DNA from: Pezicula radicicola
Taxonomy: Eukaryota > Ascomycota > Leotiomycetes > Helotiales > Dermateaceae
Assembly: GCA_003008705.1 (NCBI GenBank)
Contig: PDUO01000130.1
Span: 3,829-48,005 of the forward strand
Direction of reading: 5' to 3'
Length of the DNA stretch: 44,177 bases
The notes beneath the pieces were generated by a model. That model searched no databases. It was not told where the DNA came from and saw nothing but the letters and a program-made list of their open reading frames with translations. The position numbers were made by a program, and so were the translations under genes. Shown here one piece after another: positions 32,066 through 42,461 of this stretch. Position 1 is the first letter of the stretch, and every line of letters starts with the position of its first letter.

Positions 32066-32766
32066 AATAAGCTATGAGCAACTGAAAAGTCCTTTGGAAA
32101 AGGATAAGATATGTGCTTCGGTTGAAGAAGACAGTTATTGAGTATAATAGAGAGGAGAAAGCATTAGTATTTACAAAAATTAATCTTGTCTCAAAGCTGA
32201 TGAACAACAGAGCAGATAGCCGGTCAGTTAGATCAGGGGCACATGTGGCCATCATAACCAGGTAAGTACGCGCCAAGCATGCGGGGTAAACAACGCCGTC
32301 CCAGTTGACGGAAATGTGGCCTGGTAACATGTCATTTAGAGAGCGAGAGCGAGAACCGTGAGGTGTCTGAAAAATTTGTTGATATAGAAGACTCCAAATG
32401 TTAGCAGTTAAGAGACCAACGACATAAGACATTGACAGCGAAGGCAGGTGACAGAGAAGCGGAGCATGGTTCCGCCTATTCGTTAAACTCGTGGACAGTT
32501 GCTAAATTGACTCTTGCCACCCGGCCACGAGGAATGGACACCCACAGGGGTTTTAGATCCCGCTATCTGATCTGTACTAACCTAGAATGCGTCTCAAAGA
32601 ATATGAGAGTCGTCTATGCCATATTCATGTATATTGTTCCCATCTTTACTACCTCGTACAAATACTATTTAATCCTCGCGCAATGGACAACCACAAACGT
32701 CCAACTTTAATCAAGTCAGTTTAACTGAAATCCAACGACAAATAATATCTAAGACATTTGAACACT
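32066..32766. other. Divergent promoter region, hydrolase / aminotransferase
   Basis: A 701-bp shared upstream region. The minus ORF at 32031-32432 overlaps the hydrolase start and has no family resemblance, so I do not call it. A TTCCGCCTATTCGTT stretch near 32469 contains a CCG triplet but no clear palindrome. Confidence 0.5.
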
Positions 32767-34411
32767 ATGCCTTCAATCACGGCGGTCGAAACCAACCATT
32801 CGGTCAGTGCAGGTGCGATACCTGCGAATGGTGAAAAATTAGCCTCAGCTGCTACGCGGCCAAAGCAAGTCGTGCTGTCCAAGGCTGCGCAACACTTGTT
32901 GGATATTGAGGCAGAATATACAGTTGGTGGCTTCACACCTCTACCTGGATTTTTTGAACGTGGTTTGGGATCAGTTCTCTGGGTACGCAATTTACCAGTC
33001 GGCACTAAATGCCTCCGAGCTGTTCACGAATTAACGGGTTTTCCAATTTATAGGACGTCGATGGAAAAGAGTACCTCGATTTCATCTGCATGTTTAGTGC
33101 CATTAATCAGGGACACTGTCATCCAAAGATCGTAGCTGCTATGATAGAGCAAGTTCAGAAAGGTGGGTAATCACTACAACAAGAAGTCTGATATGACATG
33201 GACTGACAACTATTATTTAGCATACCTTATCAACACATCCACACATAGCACTCGATGGCCTCTCTTTGCGGAAATGATGTGCAAGAGATTCAAATACGAC
33301 CAAATATCCCCTATGGTGACCGGTGCTGAAGGAGCCGATCTAGCGTGCAAAATTGCTCGACGATACAAGCATGAAATTAAGGGCGCACCGGCAGATCAAG
33401 TTATCATTTTAGGAGTTTCGGGTAACTACCACGGATTGTCTTCGGGAGTCTGGAATTTGCAAGATCCAAGCCCTGGTCGATCAGGTGAGTGTGTAAGAAA
33501 CGAGGATAAATTATATAACTAACTAAGATCTGTAGCGTATGGTCTCGACAGTGCACAACATACCAACGTTAATCCATCAAATGGTCAATTGTTACGATAT
33601 GGTGTCCTGGCGGACATGGAAGAGTGTCTGAAAGAACACCACGCGCGTGTGGGTGCGGTCATAATCGAGTGCATCCGCAATACAGGAAAGTAAGTCGTCA
33701 AATATAACAGCCCTTGTCGGCAAATGGCTGATCACTTTCAGTACCTACGAAGAAGAAGTCTCCTATGCTAGGGGTGTTTACGACCTGTGCAAGAAATACG
33801 ACGTGATATTCATCGCAGATGAAGTCCGAATGGGATCAGGCAAGACCGGGAAATTTTTCTCCTTCAATCATCTCGGAGAAGATTGCAGACCAGACATTGT
33901 CGTGATAGGGAAGTCCATGACTGGAGGCGCATACCCTGCCTCCTTCGTACTGAGCGATAAACATATCATGGCCGTAGTACGACCCTATGAAAGTGGCTCT
34001 ACCTTTGCACACACACCTTTAGCAATGGCGGCCGCCGAAGCTGCTCTCCAAGCCATTGACGAGGAGAACATGGTCGACCGAGCGCGAGAGCTGGGCGAGA
34101 AGTTCACAGCCCTGACGCAATGCTGGAAGGACCACCGGCATGTTGGCAGTGTAGAGGTTCGTGGGGCAGACTTCAGTATACTAATTAACGAAGATCCTGC
34201 TGGCAGAGTGACAGCTCGCCGTATTGGAGGTTTGTGCCTCGCGAAAGGGCTGTTGATGTATCCGCTCGAGGGCCGGCTACGCATGAGCATTGCAATGGTT
34301 ATGACTGATGAGCAGCTGGAGAAGGGAGTTAAGATTATCAAAGAGGCACTTGATGAGGTTGCTGAATATGAGGGAACGATTCCAGGAGAGGTGTGGCACA
34401 AGGCTCACTAA
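32767..34411 (+). CDS. Class III PLP aminotransferase, ornithine-aminotransferase-like
   Basis: Five exons (32767-32982, 33054-33162, 33221-33484, 33536-33689, 33742-34411) give exactly 471 codons, 470 aa. The ATG at 32767 is used; a slightly longer frame begins with TTG. Blocks are [53 protein letters not shown] and [19 protein letters not shown]. Lys305 in GKSMTGG should form the PLP aldimine and Asp274 the pyridine contact. Ornithine aminotransferase has DEIQ and HGRT where this protein has DEVR (Arg277) and HGLS, so substrate handling probably differs from true ornithine aminotransferase. It would transfer an amino group between a (possibly terminal or omega) amine and a 2-oxo acid. It is undamaged and central to the cluster. 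Confidence 0.92.
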
Positions 34412-36166
34412 CTTAGGTGCGGCAAGATACTTGTATATAGAACGTTCAGAAGTCCTGAAACTACGTCATTTATATATTGTTTGGTAAAGACTTTGTTTAA
34501 AGAGATGATGGCAATTCTTTTAGTTGGTGTAGACTAAAATTGTGTTGCTCATCAGCAGTGTTAAATACTAATCTAGACTCCATTTATTCTAGGCACGCGA
34601 AAGTTACTTCCCTCCCCAGATTGCGTCGTGCTCTTTGTTCATTTGAATATCTCCTAAAATTCTCGAGTCAGACTCGTGCCTCCCTGCCGGCCGCAAACCA
34701 TCTGTATTGTGCCCCTTATCATCCCCACCATAAAACCCCTCGGCTCTTGAGTTTAGAGCATTCTATAACAAAGTGATGGTGACTATGTCTCAAAATTCAG
34801 CGGGCAAATCGCAAAAAAACCATTCTGATTCTATAATAAGCCTAACTCTCTGTGCCGCGTCGTAGTCTTCTTAGTTGTGCGTCTTTACTAAAAATAACGT
34901 AACTATATTAGTTACAACATTGGGCATCCTACTAGGCATCCCTTAATCTTCAAAACTTAGTCTAAGCTTATGGTCAAAGTATTTATTACCAGAAGCGTTC
35001 TTGTTGCCCCCTCATATCAATATTAACAGTACCTTAGTAGAATCTAGCAGTATGTTATTAGCTACATCCTGCTCTATCTCTAGGGCACTATTTGCTTTAT
35101 AGTAGTTGTACTATTGTTGTATATCCCTGCCTATCTCCTTTTTATAGTTAAACTGCTATTAGAGATCATTATTAAAAATAAAGACGTATTCTCTTATATA
35201 TATTCCTTTCTACGTGCTCTTTATACATTGTAGAATAGACAAAAGCTTACTTAGAAGGTGTATAAAGCTTTATTTATACTTGTATAGCCTACTTAAAAGG
35301 ATACTATACACTTAGCTTATAATCTACTCAGAGTATATCTCTCTTCTAAGTATATAATAACTAGACAGATTTAGGGGATTTGCAAGGTCTATAATAAGAG
35401 GCTTATAAGAAAGAGTGAATTATATATTAAAAAGATAAAGACATGAGTACTTATTTCAACAAGATATAGTGGTAATTATAATAGCTTTATATAACATATA
35501 TTATAACTTGCTTTTCTAACAGAGCTAGCAAGCAAGGTCTTTTGACTAAAGACCTATTATATATTAGGCTAAGTAGTAGCTATGATCTTGTAAGAAGTAG
35601 CAAGCAACGTCTGCTACTGCTAGGAGCAGGTCTTACTTATTAGTAAGAGAATATTATGAGTATCCTTTAAGTGTAACGTGTTACCGCTATACTATAGTTG
35701 CGACCTTAGCATCTCTAGAAATATATAGGTTTAGGATTGAGGATCTTAAATAATTACTACATTAGCAAACAATATTGCCTTAAGACTTGTATATTACCTC
35801 TTCCGTACAAAAGTACAGCGTTTAATAAGAAAGGTAACGCTCTTAGTGGCACTACCTATAAATATTTACCTCCTTAGGGCTTTTGTTATTTTAGGGCAAG
35901 CCGCAGGAATAGATCTGATCCGCCGGCCACATTTCCGCAGCCCCGTTGAATTGTTCTTCACCCATCCATGAATTCTTCTAAATATTAACTACATTTATAT
36001 CGCACTTGTAGATATGATAATCACTATCTAGGCGGACATTCTTCGACTCCCTCTTATTGCTGCAATCTCGACCGCAATTTGGGCCTCGTGTTCAAAAGTG
36101 ATTTCAAAGAACACTAAATCCTGAGATGAAAATGATATTTACTTATCACCAGATTCTTAGCTTTGC
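34412..36166. repeat. Gene-free stretch with moderately decayed AT-rich DNA (about 34780-35900)
   Basis: AT-rich and without ORFs, but CpA and TpG are still present in many places (for example caaaattcagcgggcaaat near 34790). Decay is milder or older than in the three RIP blocks. Several short runs recur, such as gctagcaagcaaggtct at 35525 and gtagcaagcaacgtctg at 35597. It is probably a degenerate transposable element, but I cannot name the family. The ORF at 34540-34776 just downstream of the aminotransferase is unsupported. Confidence 0.55.
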
Positions 36167-37978
36167 TTAAGTCAAAATAATATCGAGTCCCAAGTCATTC
36201 ATAACAGTATGCCAGGTAACATCACCTTCTGTACCGCTGTCTCTCCGCCTCCAAACTTCAAGAACAACTTTCTCCGCAGACATAATATTGCCGATGCCTA
36301 GTAATGTCCCCTTTTCCAACAAGTGGAGCGAACGGGCACGGAGATCGGCCACATCTTCAGCTTCGCACGTTGTGATGAACTCGGGCCAGAACAGGCCGCA
36401 GACATCTAGTCCTGCCTTGCTCTCTAGTGAACGGGTTGCATCTAGATGGTCGAGGCTCCGCTGCACAAGGCGTTGAAGCCTGCTGGGATGTGTCTTCCGA
36501 ACACGACGCTCGAAATATATAAGGGTGGCGCAGAAGAATGCGCAGGCATGATGCCGAGTTATCTCCGCATAATCATCGTCTAGGTACGCGACAAGAACGT
36601 CAGGATCATTGCGACGGATGTGTGTCTCAAGATCGTCTTTTTCTTGCTCTATTGCTTGATCTGATATGGCATTGATTCTCATTATGGCTTGTAAAAGTGG
36701 CTGTGTGATTCCAAAAAGTTGGTCTAAAAGATATCCAGAGTCCCATATATCCATTGAGAGTATCGAGTGAAGTTTTATGGGTTCTTTGAGCGACAGCTCC
36801 TTTATTGGATTATTGGTTGAGGGATTTCCGAGGGCGCCGATGCAGAAGAATATTTGACAGAGGAGAGAGAAGCTATCACTGTATGTGCAGCCTTGTTCTG
36901 TTATGGACTGCAGCCATATCTTGCCGCCCTCAAGGTGTGTACGCCAGGTGTTCGAATTACCCGTCATGACCTCAATGGACGACATGGTAATTATCGTTGC
37001 CAAAACAGCTTCACGCTGAGAAGTTTCCGCGTCGAACTGACTCAGGCTCCGGCGAAGATGGCCAAGGCTGACCTTGTGGTGTTTCGTGCCAAGAGCCTCC
37101 AGGTGCTCAGGAGAGGACGACAATCGGGCGCGATTGAAGGCCGAAACAGCATAGATGGCATGCAACAGTGCGGCACTTCCAGAAGAGTCTTGTAGAGAAC
37201 GTGACGCATTTAGTGCCAAGGGAATGAAAATATTGCGAAACGGATTATCGTAGCGTTGTGTGGGCAGCATCATTCCACTTAAGATTGTTATCCAATAGTG
37301 GAGCAGTGAGCGTTCTTCTAACGAAGCTGAGGATACGTAAGAATTCACTTCGGGGAGAACTTTCTGTTTGATGGACATCATGGCCATAGCAGCATCAGCT
37401 TCCTTGCTGGACAAATTTGCGCTGTCATCATTCATCCAGGCTTCAACTCGGTCCTCATTGCTATTTTCTAGCTGTAGGGGAACGCACTCCTCTTCCGAAT
37501 TTGGAGAGAGCGGCCACTGGGAGGTTTTTCCATCGATAGAATGGGTCTCAAATGCAGTCTCGCTGCTGTGCCCTGGAAATTTTGGCTGTGTTACAGGGAA
37601 TACATTGAATGGACCAGCCTGCGATGTGATTGGGAAAGGGGTTGCTGCCACCTTTTCAAGTGCTGAGGCAATTTCAAGGCAGCTGAGAACAGCAGACCCA
37701 GCTTCCGATCCTGTCAAGAGAGTTCGACGCTGGGCTGGCTTTCCGCTCTGATCCTGGTCGTCCTCCCAAACCAGTCTGACACTGTATCCCTCACAGCAGA
37801 CCTCTCTTTTCAAGCACTGAAGGCACGCCGGTCTGGCCAGGTCGCACTTAGTGCCACGTCTTCGACATGTCCAACAACCAGTATATGTTTTGGACCGCAC
37901 CACTGGTTTTCTGCCGCTAGATGGAGGCGGCCGGGTTACCGTGAATGACCGGGACTTGGTTTTGCGGGGCGGAGGCAT
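36167..37978 (-). CDS. Zn2Cys6 transcription factor 2
   Basis: This single exon encodes 603 aa from the ATG at 37978; the frame extends upstream only to a GTG. The zinc cluster has Cys at residues 35, 38, 45, 52, 55 and 62 (GCWTCRRRGTKCD) after a basic, proline-rich leader. The PF11951-like body matches factor 1 block by block: LLHYWITILSGMM, SAALLHAIYAVSAFNRARL, SNTWRTHLEGGKIWLQSI, ITRHHACAFFCA and the end MNDLGLDIILT. It is a paralogue of the gene at 24572-26323, on the opposite strand 10 kb away. It is undamaged and divergent from the permease across 1.1 kb carrying two inverted-repeat elements. Confidence 0.93.
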   Translation of the reverse strand: MPPPRKTKSRSFTVTRPPPSSGRKPVVRSKTYTGCWTCRRRGTKCDLARPACLQCLKREVCCEGYSVRLVWEDDQDQSGKPAQRRTLLTGSEAGSAVLSCLEIASALEKVAATPFPITSQAGPFNVFPVTQPKFPGHSSETAFETHSIDGKTSQWPLSPNSEEECVPLQLENSNEDRVEAWMNDDSANLSSKEADAAMAMMSIKQKVLPEVNSYVSSASLEERSLLHYWITILSGMMLPTQRYDNPFRNIFIPLALNASRSLQDSSGSAALLHAIYAVSAFNRARLSSSPEHLEALGTKHHKVSLGHLRRSLSQFDAETSQREAVLATIITMSSIEVMTGNSNTWRTHLEGGKIWLQSITEQGCTYSDSFSLLCQIFFCIGALGNPSTNNPIKELSLKEPIKLHSILSMDIWDSGYLLDQLFGITQPLLQAIMRINAISDQAIEQEKDDLETHIRRNDPDVLVAYLDDDYAEITRHHACAFFCATLIYFERRVRKTHPSRLQRLVQRSLDHLDATRSLESKAGLDVCGLFWPEFITTCEAEDVADLRARSLHLLEKGTLLGIGNIMSAEKVVLEVWRRRDSGTEGDVTWHTVMNDLGLDIILT

Positions 37979-38420
37979 GGTGATCCAAACAACCGATAAA
38001 AGTGTTGAAGTATTCACAACTTTGAAAAGTTGAGATGATTGAGGAAGGTATGCCAGAAAGTATGAATTGAAGCAAGCGCTGAACGCTTAGAGAGGAACAG
38101 GAAGTGACAGAGGTGGGGCAGGTAAAACGACAGGGAATAGATAAGTAGTCAAGAGCGCAATTCCTTCAGCACTGAGCGTAGTCATGGTTCAGTTGTCGGG
38201 GCTGGCCACCATGCGCCGTCGATTCCTTCGCTGTCAATTACTGCACATTTTCAGTCCTCATTAAGGGTGGCAAATTCGATTGGTGGCGTTGGCCAGATTG
38301 GCGTCGGGGATTTTCTCGCTGTCGGTTGCTTAATTCAAGCACATTCAAGCAATCTGGGGTCCAGATGCACGGGCTTTTATACCTTGCCGAACTGATAAGG
38401 CCGCATCGAAAATTAACAAG

Positions 38421-38576
38421 TACAGTGGGGTGAAATAAGTCTGAACCCCCCTCCCCTGTCGCCAAGACCACTTCAGGGTGCCGGAGGTGCGTACTTCTTA
38501 TAACTCCCGCTTAGAAAGTGCGTATTTCTCAGACCGACCGGGGGAGGGGGGTTCAGACTTATTTCACCCCACTGTA
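38421..38576. mobile_element. MITE 1, 156 bp with perfect 36-bp terminal inverted repeats
   Basis: Bases 38421-38456 (starting tacagtggggtgaaataagt) are the exact reverse complement of 38541-38576. The element begins and ends with TA, the target duplication of Tc1/mariner elements, and the ends read CAGTGGGG. It has no coding capacity. It sits in the region shared by factor 2 and the permease. Perfect arms suggest recent insertion. Confidence 0.85.
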
Positions 38577-38655
38577 GAGGGCAGATATAGAAATATTAGC
38601 CAACAGATAGATAAGCATGCGAGATATGGACAATTGCAGAGATCCGCGGTCCTAC

Positions 38656-38941
38656 TACTATCCCCCCCCCCCTAAATAAACGTTGTTCGGTGGGCTCTAT
38701 GGGTCGGAGCTATAGAGGGGGTATACTCTGAGTGGTTGAAGCCCCCTGAGAAGCCCTTGCCTGCCTTGTTGCATAGGCCAAAATCTGGTCTGTTGTAAAA
38801 ACCAGGGCGTATATAGAAGGTTCGAGTGGCCTGTCTACCTCCTGACAGGCCACGAAAGCAGTATCTTCTATTTGTTAGACCCCCCTGACAGCTGGTTCCA
38901 CCCGCCCACCGAATAACGTTTATTTAGGGGGGGGGATAGTA
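38656..38941. mobile_element. MITE 2, 286 bp with about 40-bp terminal inverted repeats
   Basis: The left arm 38656-38695 (tactatccccc... then taaataaacgttgttcggtg) mirrors the right arm 38904-38941 with one mismatch and a C-run length difference (11 versus 9). The ends are TA, again Tc1/mariner-like. The interior is non-coding. It lies only 79 bp from MITE 1 and 130 bp upstream of the permease ATG, so it may carry or disturb the promoter. Confidence 0.8.
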
Positions 38942-39073
38942 CTCATCAATCGTACTATGTATATATCATAGAACCGCGGTGCTGTCTCCGTCAATGTCTC
39001 TCGCCTGCAATTTTGTCACCGCAGCAGTCCAGCCTCTTTTAACCCAATTGCGTCACCTATTTCAATCCCAACC

Positions 39074-40695
39074 ATGTCAAAACACAGCAAGACATCGGAG
39101 AAGGAGGCTTCTTTTGCGCCTGGCTCCACCAGTATGGACTACCAGCTAGATGTTGGGATTGCTCACTCGAATCCCGTCAGTCCAGAAAAACCTTTCAAAC
39201 TATGGAGCACGCTAGGGATAGCATATTCTATCACCTCCACTCCACTTGCCGTCGGTACATATTTGTCTGTTGCAATTGGTGTTGGCGGCAGTCCCATCTT
39301 CGTCTTTGCCTACCTCCTCTCCGTTGTCATGAACCTGTGTATCTGTTTGTCTTTGGCCGAATTGGCCGCCGTCATGCCACACAGTGGAGGTCAGTCCCCA
39401 TCAATCCTCTGAACCCGAAAGACCTGCATTACTAACACTTTCATCTAGGTCAAATTTTCTGGACAGCAGCATTGGCACCCAAGTCTAGATCTCGAGGGTT
39501 GAGCTACATCGTCGGCTGGTTCACCTGCGCCGGGTACTTCTGCTGGACTGCCGCGACGTTCCTCATTACATCGCAGCTCATACTTGCTCTGGTTGCTGTC
39601 TGCAAGGTGACCTTTATTGGACAACCTTGGCACTACTACCTCGCCTATGTTGGTGCTGCAGCTTTCTCTGTCCTGGTCAATGTTCCCCTGTTCAAATGGT
39701 ACCCCTATCTCCTCAAAAGCGTCGTTATCTATATAAACATCGCGGCATTGTTTATCATGATTACACTTCTGGTCCGGACACACCCCAAGCAGAGCGCAAA
39801 ATTCGTCTTCGTCGATGTCGTGAACTATACTGGCTGGACTTCGAACGGTGTCGTCTTCTTCTTGGGTCTGCTTCCCGGTCTGACTGCTGTCAATGGTTTC
39901 GACAGCGCTGCACACATGGCGGAGGAGATGCCTCAGCCCAAGAGACAGGTCCCACAAGTAATGGTGCTCAGTGCGCTGCTCAGTGCGGTCAGCGGCTTCA
40001 TCATGATTCTGGTATACATGTTCTGCATCACCAACTCCGACAATCTTCTTGCGCCTATTGGTGGACAGCCTATTGCTCAGCTGATGGTCGATTCATTTGA
40101 TTCGTTGACTTTGACAATCATTGGAGTTGTTCTCTTCATTATCTGCTTTATCTTCGCATGCTGCACCATGATGACAACATTCAGCCGTGTGTGGTGGTCC
40201 TTTGCAAGAGAAGGAGGCGTCCCATTCTCGGGTACCATGAGTCGTGTAACCAAGGAAAGTCTTGTACCAGCCAACGCTGTGTACTTCGGCTTCGCCTCGT
40301 GCGCTCTGATTGGTCTTCTGGAACTTGGATCTGCGACTGCGCTCAACGCCATTCTCGGTGCGGGCATACTGTTTATCTTCATGTCCTACGCAGTCACTCT
40401 CGTCTGTTCATTGCTCACTAAACGAAGAACCTTAGCAAAGCCACATTACTTCAACCTTGGCCAAGTTGGTGGAACAATTCTGAATTGCGTCTCAGTTGCT
40501 TGGATTTGCTTTATTTTTGTATGGCTGTGCTTTCCTCTTTACGTTCCTGTTACTGGAAACACCATGAACTTTGCCATTGTTGTGTTCTTCATTGTCATAT
40601 TGATCAGTGCTATCAATTGGTTTTGCTATTCAACGAGGCACTTCAAAGCCCCAGAACCAAAGGCTGATATTGCGGAGCTTGAAGTTGAAGTATAG
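39074..40695 (+). CDS. APC-superfamily amino acid/choline-type permease
   Basis: Two exons (39074-39389 and 39449-40695; 59-bp intron with ACTAAC branch) give exactly 521 codons, 520 aa. A hydrophilic N-terminus of about 45 residues is followed by about 12 hydrophobic segments. Blocks such as FKLWSTLGIAYSITSTPLAV, LAELAAVMPHSGGQIFWTAA and GFDSAAHMAEEMPQPKRQVP are typical of fungal amino acid/choline transporters (ACT family, PF13520; relatives of GABA and choline permeases). It should import an amino acid, GABA-like or quaternary amine substrate at the plasma membrane by proton symport. SwnT of the swainsonine cluster is, as I recall, from this superfamily. It is undamaged. Confidence 0.92.
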
Positions 40696-41320
40696 AAGGA
40701 AATTTGGAACCACTTTGTTGTAGCGTTATGGAATTATAAATTCCATCGGCCACCTATATCAAGAGCAACATAAAATAAAAAAAGGCGTCCCTGATCTCGA
40801 GACTTAGCGTGAGATATTTAATTTGCCTGCTCTCTGTGCTGGTGTGCGAGATCTGGCTCTTCAGCAATACCTGCCGTGTGATCGTGAAGGCCGTATCAAT
40901 ATAGACCTCACAGGTCAAAGTAAAAGAAAGAAAACTGACGGCATCCCAAAACAAGGTACCACCTATCTTCTTCGTCTATGATGAGGCCCGAGATCGGCAG
41001 AAGAAAATTTCCCAAGGGGATCTCAGTGCAATGTTGCAGAACTGCCAAGGATAGAAGGTGCAATTTAAGAAAGCTCAACAGTATAGACTTTGAGCAAAGG
41101 TACCTACTTCTCTGGATTTAAAGGGCAAGTTGGGACCAGGACGACCCGGTAAATTGCACCAAATTGCATATCATGGTGAAACATGGCCGCTGAATTACAA
41201 GATGATGTATGTATGCCTTGAATGTAGGACAGATTACTTTATATAGAGAGAAAATTCAAAGTTGAGGTAGAATTCATTGCGTATGAAAGGCTAAATCAAA
41301 TCTAGAGATCTAAAACCACT
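40696..41320. other. Convergent intergenic region
   Basis: 3' flanks of the permease and PhyH 2. The minus ORF at 40754-40954 is not supported. No repeats or RNA genes seen. Confidence 0.55.
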
Positions 41321-42461
41321 TCAATACATATCGCCCTTAGGCTTCTCCTTCCCAAGCGCTGCCAAAGGATGTCCTTGCGAGACCCAGCCCAAAAACGGCG
41401 CGCTGAGACTGTACCCAATAAGTTTCAGCATATCTTCGTCATCATCCCAGAGATCGAGTAGCTGTTCCTTGGTATTGTTCAGGTACTGATTTTCCTCCTG
41501 TGCAAAATAGAGTAAGCATTAGTCCCCAAACCATACTGCAGCCGCTAATGGCTCCAGAAGCACGAGCGCGTCTAATAAACGTCACATACCTGTCTTAAGT
41601 AACCCTTTGTCATGAAGCAACTATACACCAACCTCTCTTCATCTTTGGTCGTATTCGCCGAACCTCCGTGATAGCACGATGAAAGCATCATGAACCCATC
41701 TCCTGGTTCAAGCTCTGCATAGAATGCTAGATCTTCGCTCGGCGGCGTCTCTGGATCCCAGAGGTGCGACCCAGGAATGAATCTAACCGCCCATGTCAGC
41801 TTCTTCTCCCTTCAGAACGCATTTCACAACGAAAGTGATTGTTATTTGTTTACCTAGTCGCCCCATTTGCCCTTGTCGTCTTCTTCCCGCCCACAAACCA
41901 TCCAATCCCACTCTCCAAACCAAGCTGCAATTCCTCAGCACTGACCTGGGTCGGGCCCCGATGATGGATCATATCATCGCGATGCAGCGGCTGCGCTGCC
42001 GCTCCTGGGCCAATGGAGAAAACAATCGTGTTATTGAGCTGGGGCAGCGACGTGCTGACCTCGCGCTTCTGGCCTAGATAGCTAGTCCATGTGCTAGACA
42101 AGATGATTTTGCAAACATCTTGGTATGGCTTGTAGCAGACGACTTCCTTCATGAAAGTCTTTGATTTTCCAGCGAGACCGTTCATGCGCCGCGTCTGGAT
42201 GGGGAAGAACTCGCCGTCCCAGGGCTCATCAGCGTCGAGATACGGGCGGGTGTCGGTCTCAATCTGGGCGAGTTGGGAAGGCGAGACGACGTTCCTAATG
42301 ATGCAGCCGCCGGCTGTACGGAGGGCAGTTATTATCTCATCTGTTGTAACGGTGGCGCTATTAAAGGCGTTGACTTTGGGTAACGGTCTCTTGTGGTCAT
42401 GGCCGAGTCGCGCAATCAGAGGTGAGGAGTTGGTCTGCGTTATGGTGGTTGTTGAAGACAT
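41321..42461 (-). CDS. PhyH-family Fe(II)/2-oxoglutarate dioxygenase 2
   Basis: Three exons on the minus strand (42461-41854, 41782-41590, 41497-41321) give exactly 326 codons, 325 aa. Iron ligands are His160 and Asp162 (PLHRDD) and His241 (SCYHGG), with Arg253 twelve residues later for 2-oxoglutarate. NGATRFIPGSH is assembled over the first intron. The overall match to PhyH 1 is high in every block (PYLDADEPWDGEFFP versus PYLDADVPWEGEFFP; the exon junction LRQ/EENQ is shared). The N-terminus is longer by about 15 residues. It is undamaged and marks the right edge of the cluster in this window. Two such dioxygenases in one cluster suggest two successive oxidations of the same scaffold, as with SwnH1/SwnH2. 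Confidence 0.93.

Noticed and set aside
32031..32432. 133-codon minus ORF upstream of the hydrolase
   Set aside because: It overlaps the hydrolase first exon in another frame, and its product matches nothing known to me.
33161..33522. Separate small gene within the aminotransferase
   Set aside because: It is exon 3 read through its flanking introns. The spliced gene explains it fully.
34540..34776. 78-codon ORF after the aminotransferase
   Set aside because: Low-complexity product, no family match, no intron signals, and it lies in the 3' flank of the aminotransferase.
35640..35760. tRNA-like or SINE-like segment (tgttaccgctatactatag)
   Set aside because: No cloverleaf could be folded by eye and the A and B boxes do not fit.
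36854..37195. Plus-strand ORFs inside factor 2, and similar ones inside SDR 1, permease and factor 1
   Set aside because: They are antisense or frame shadows of well-supported genes.
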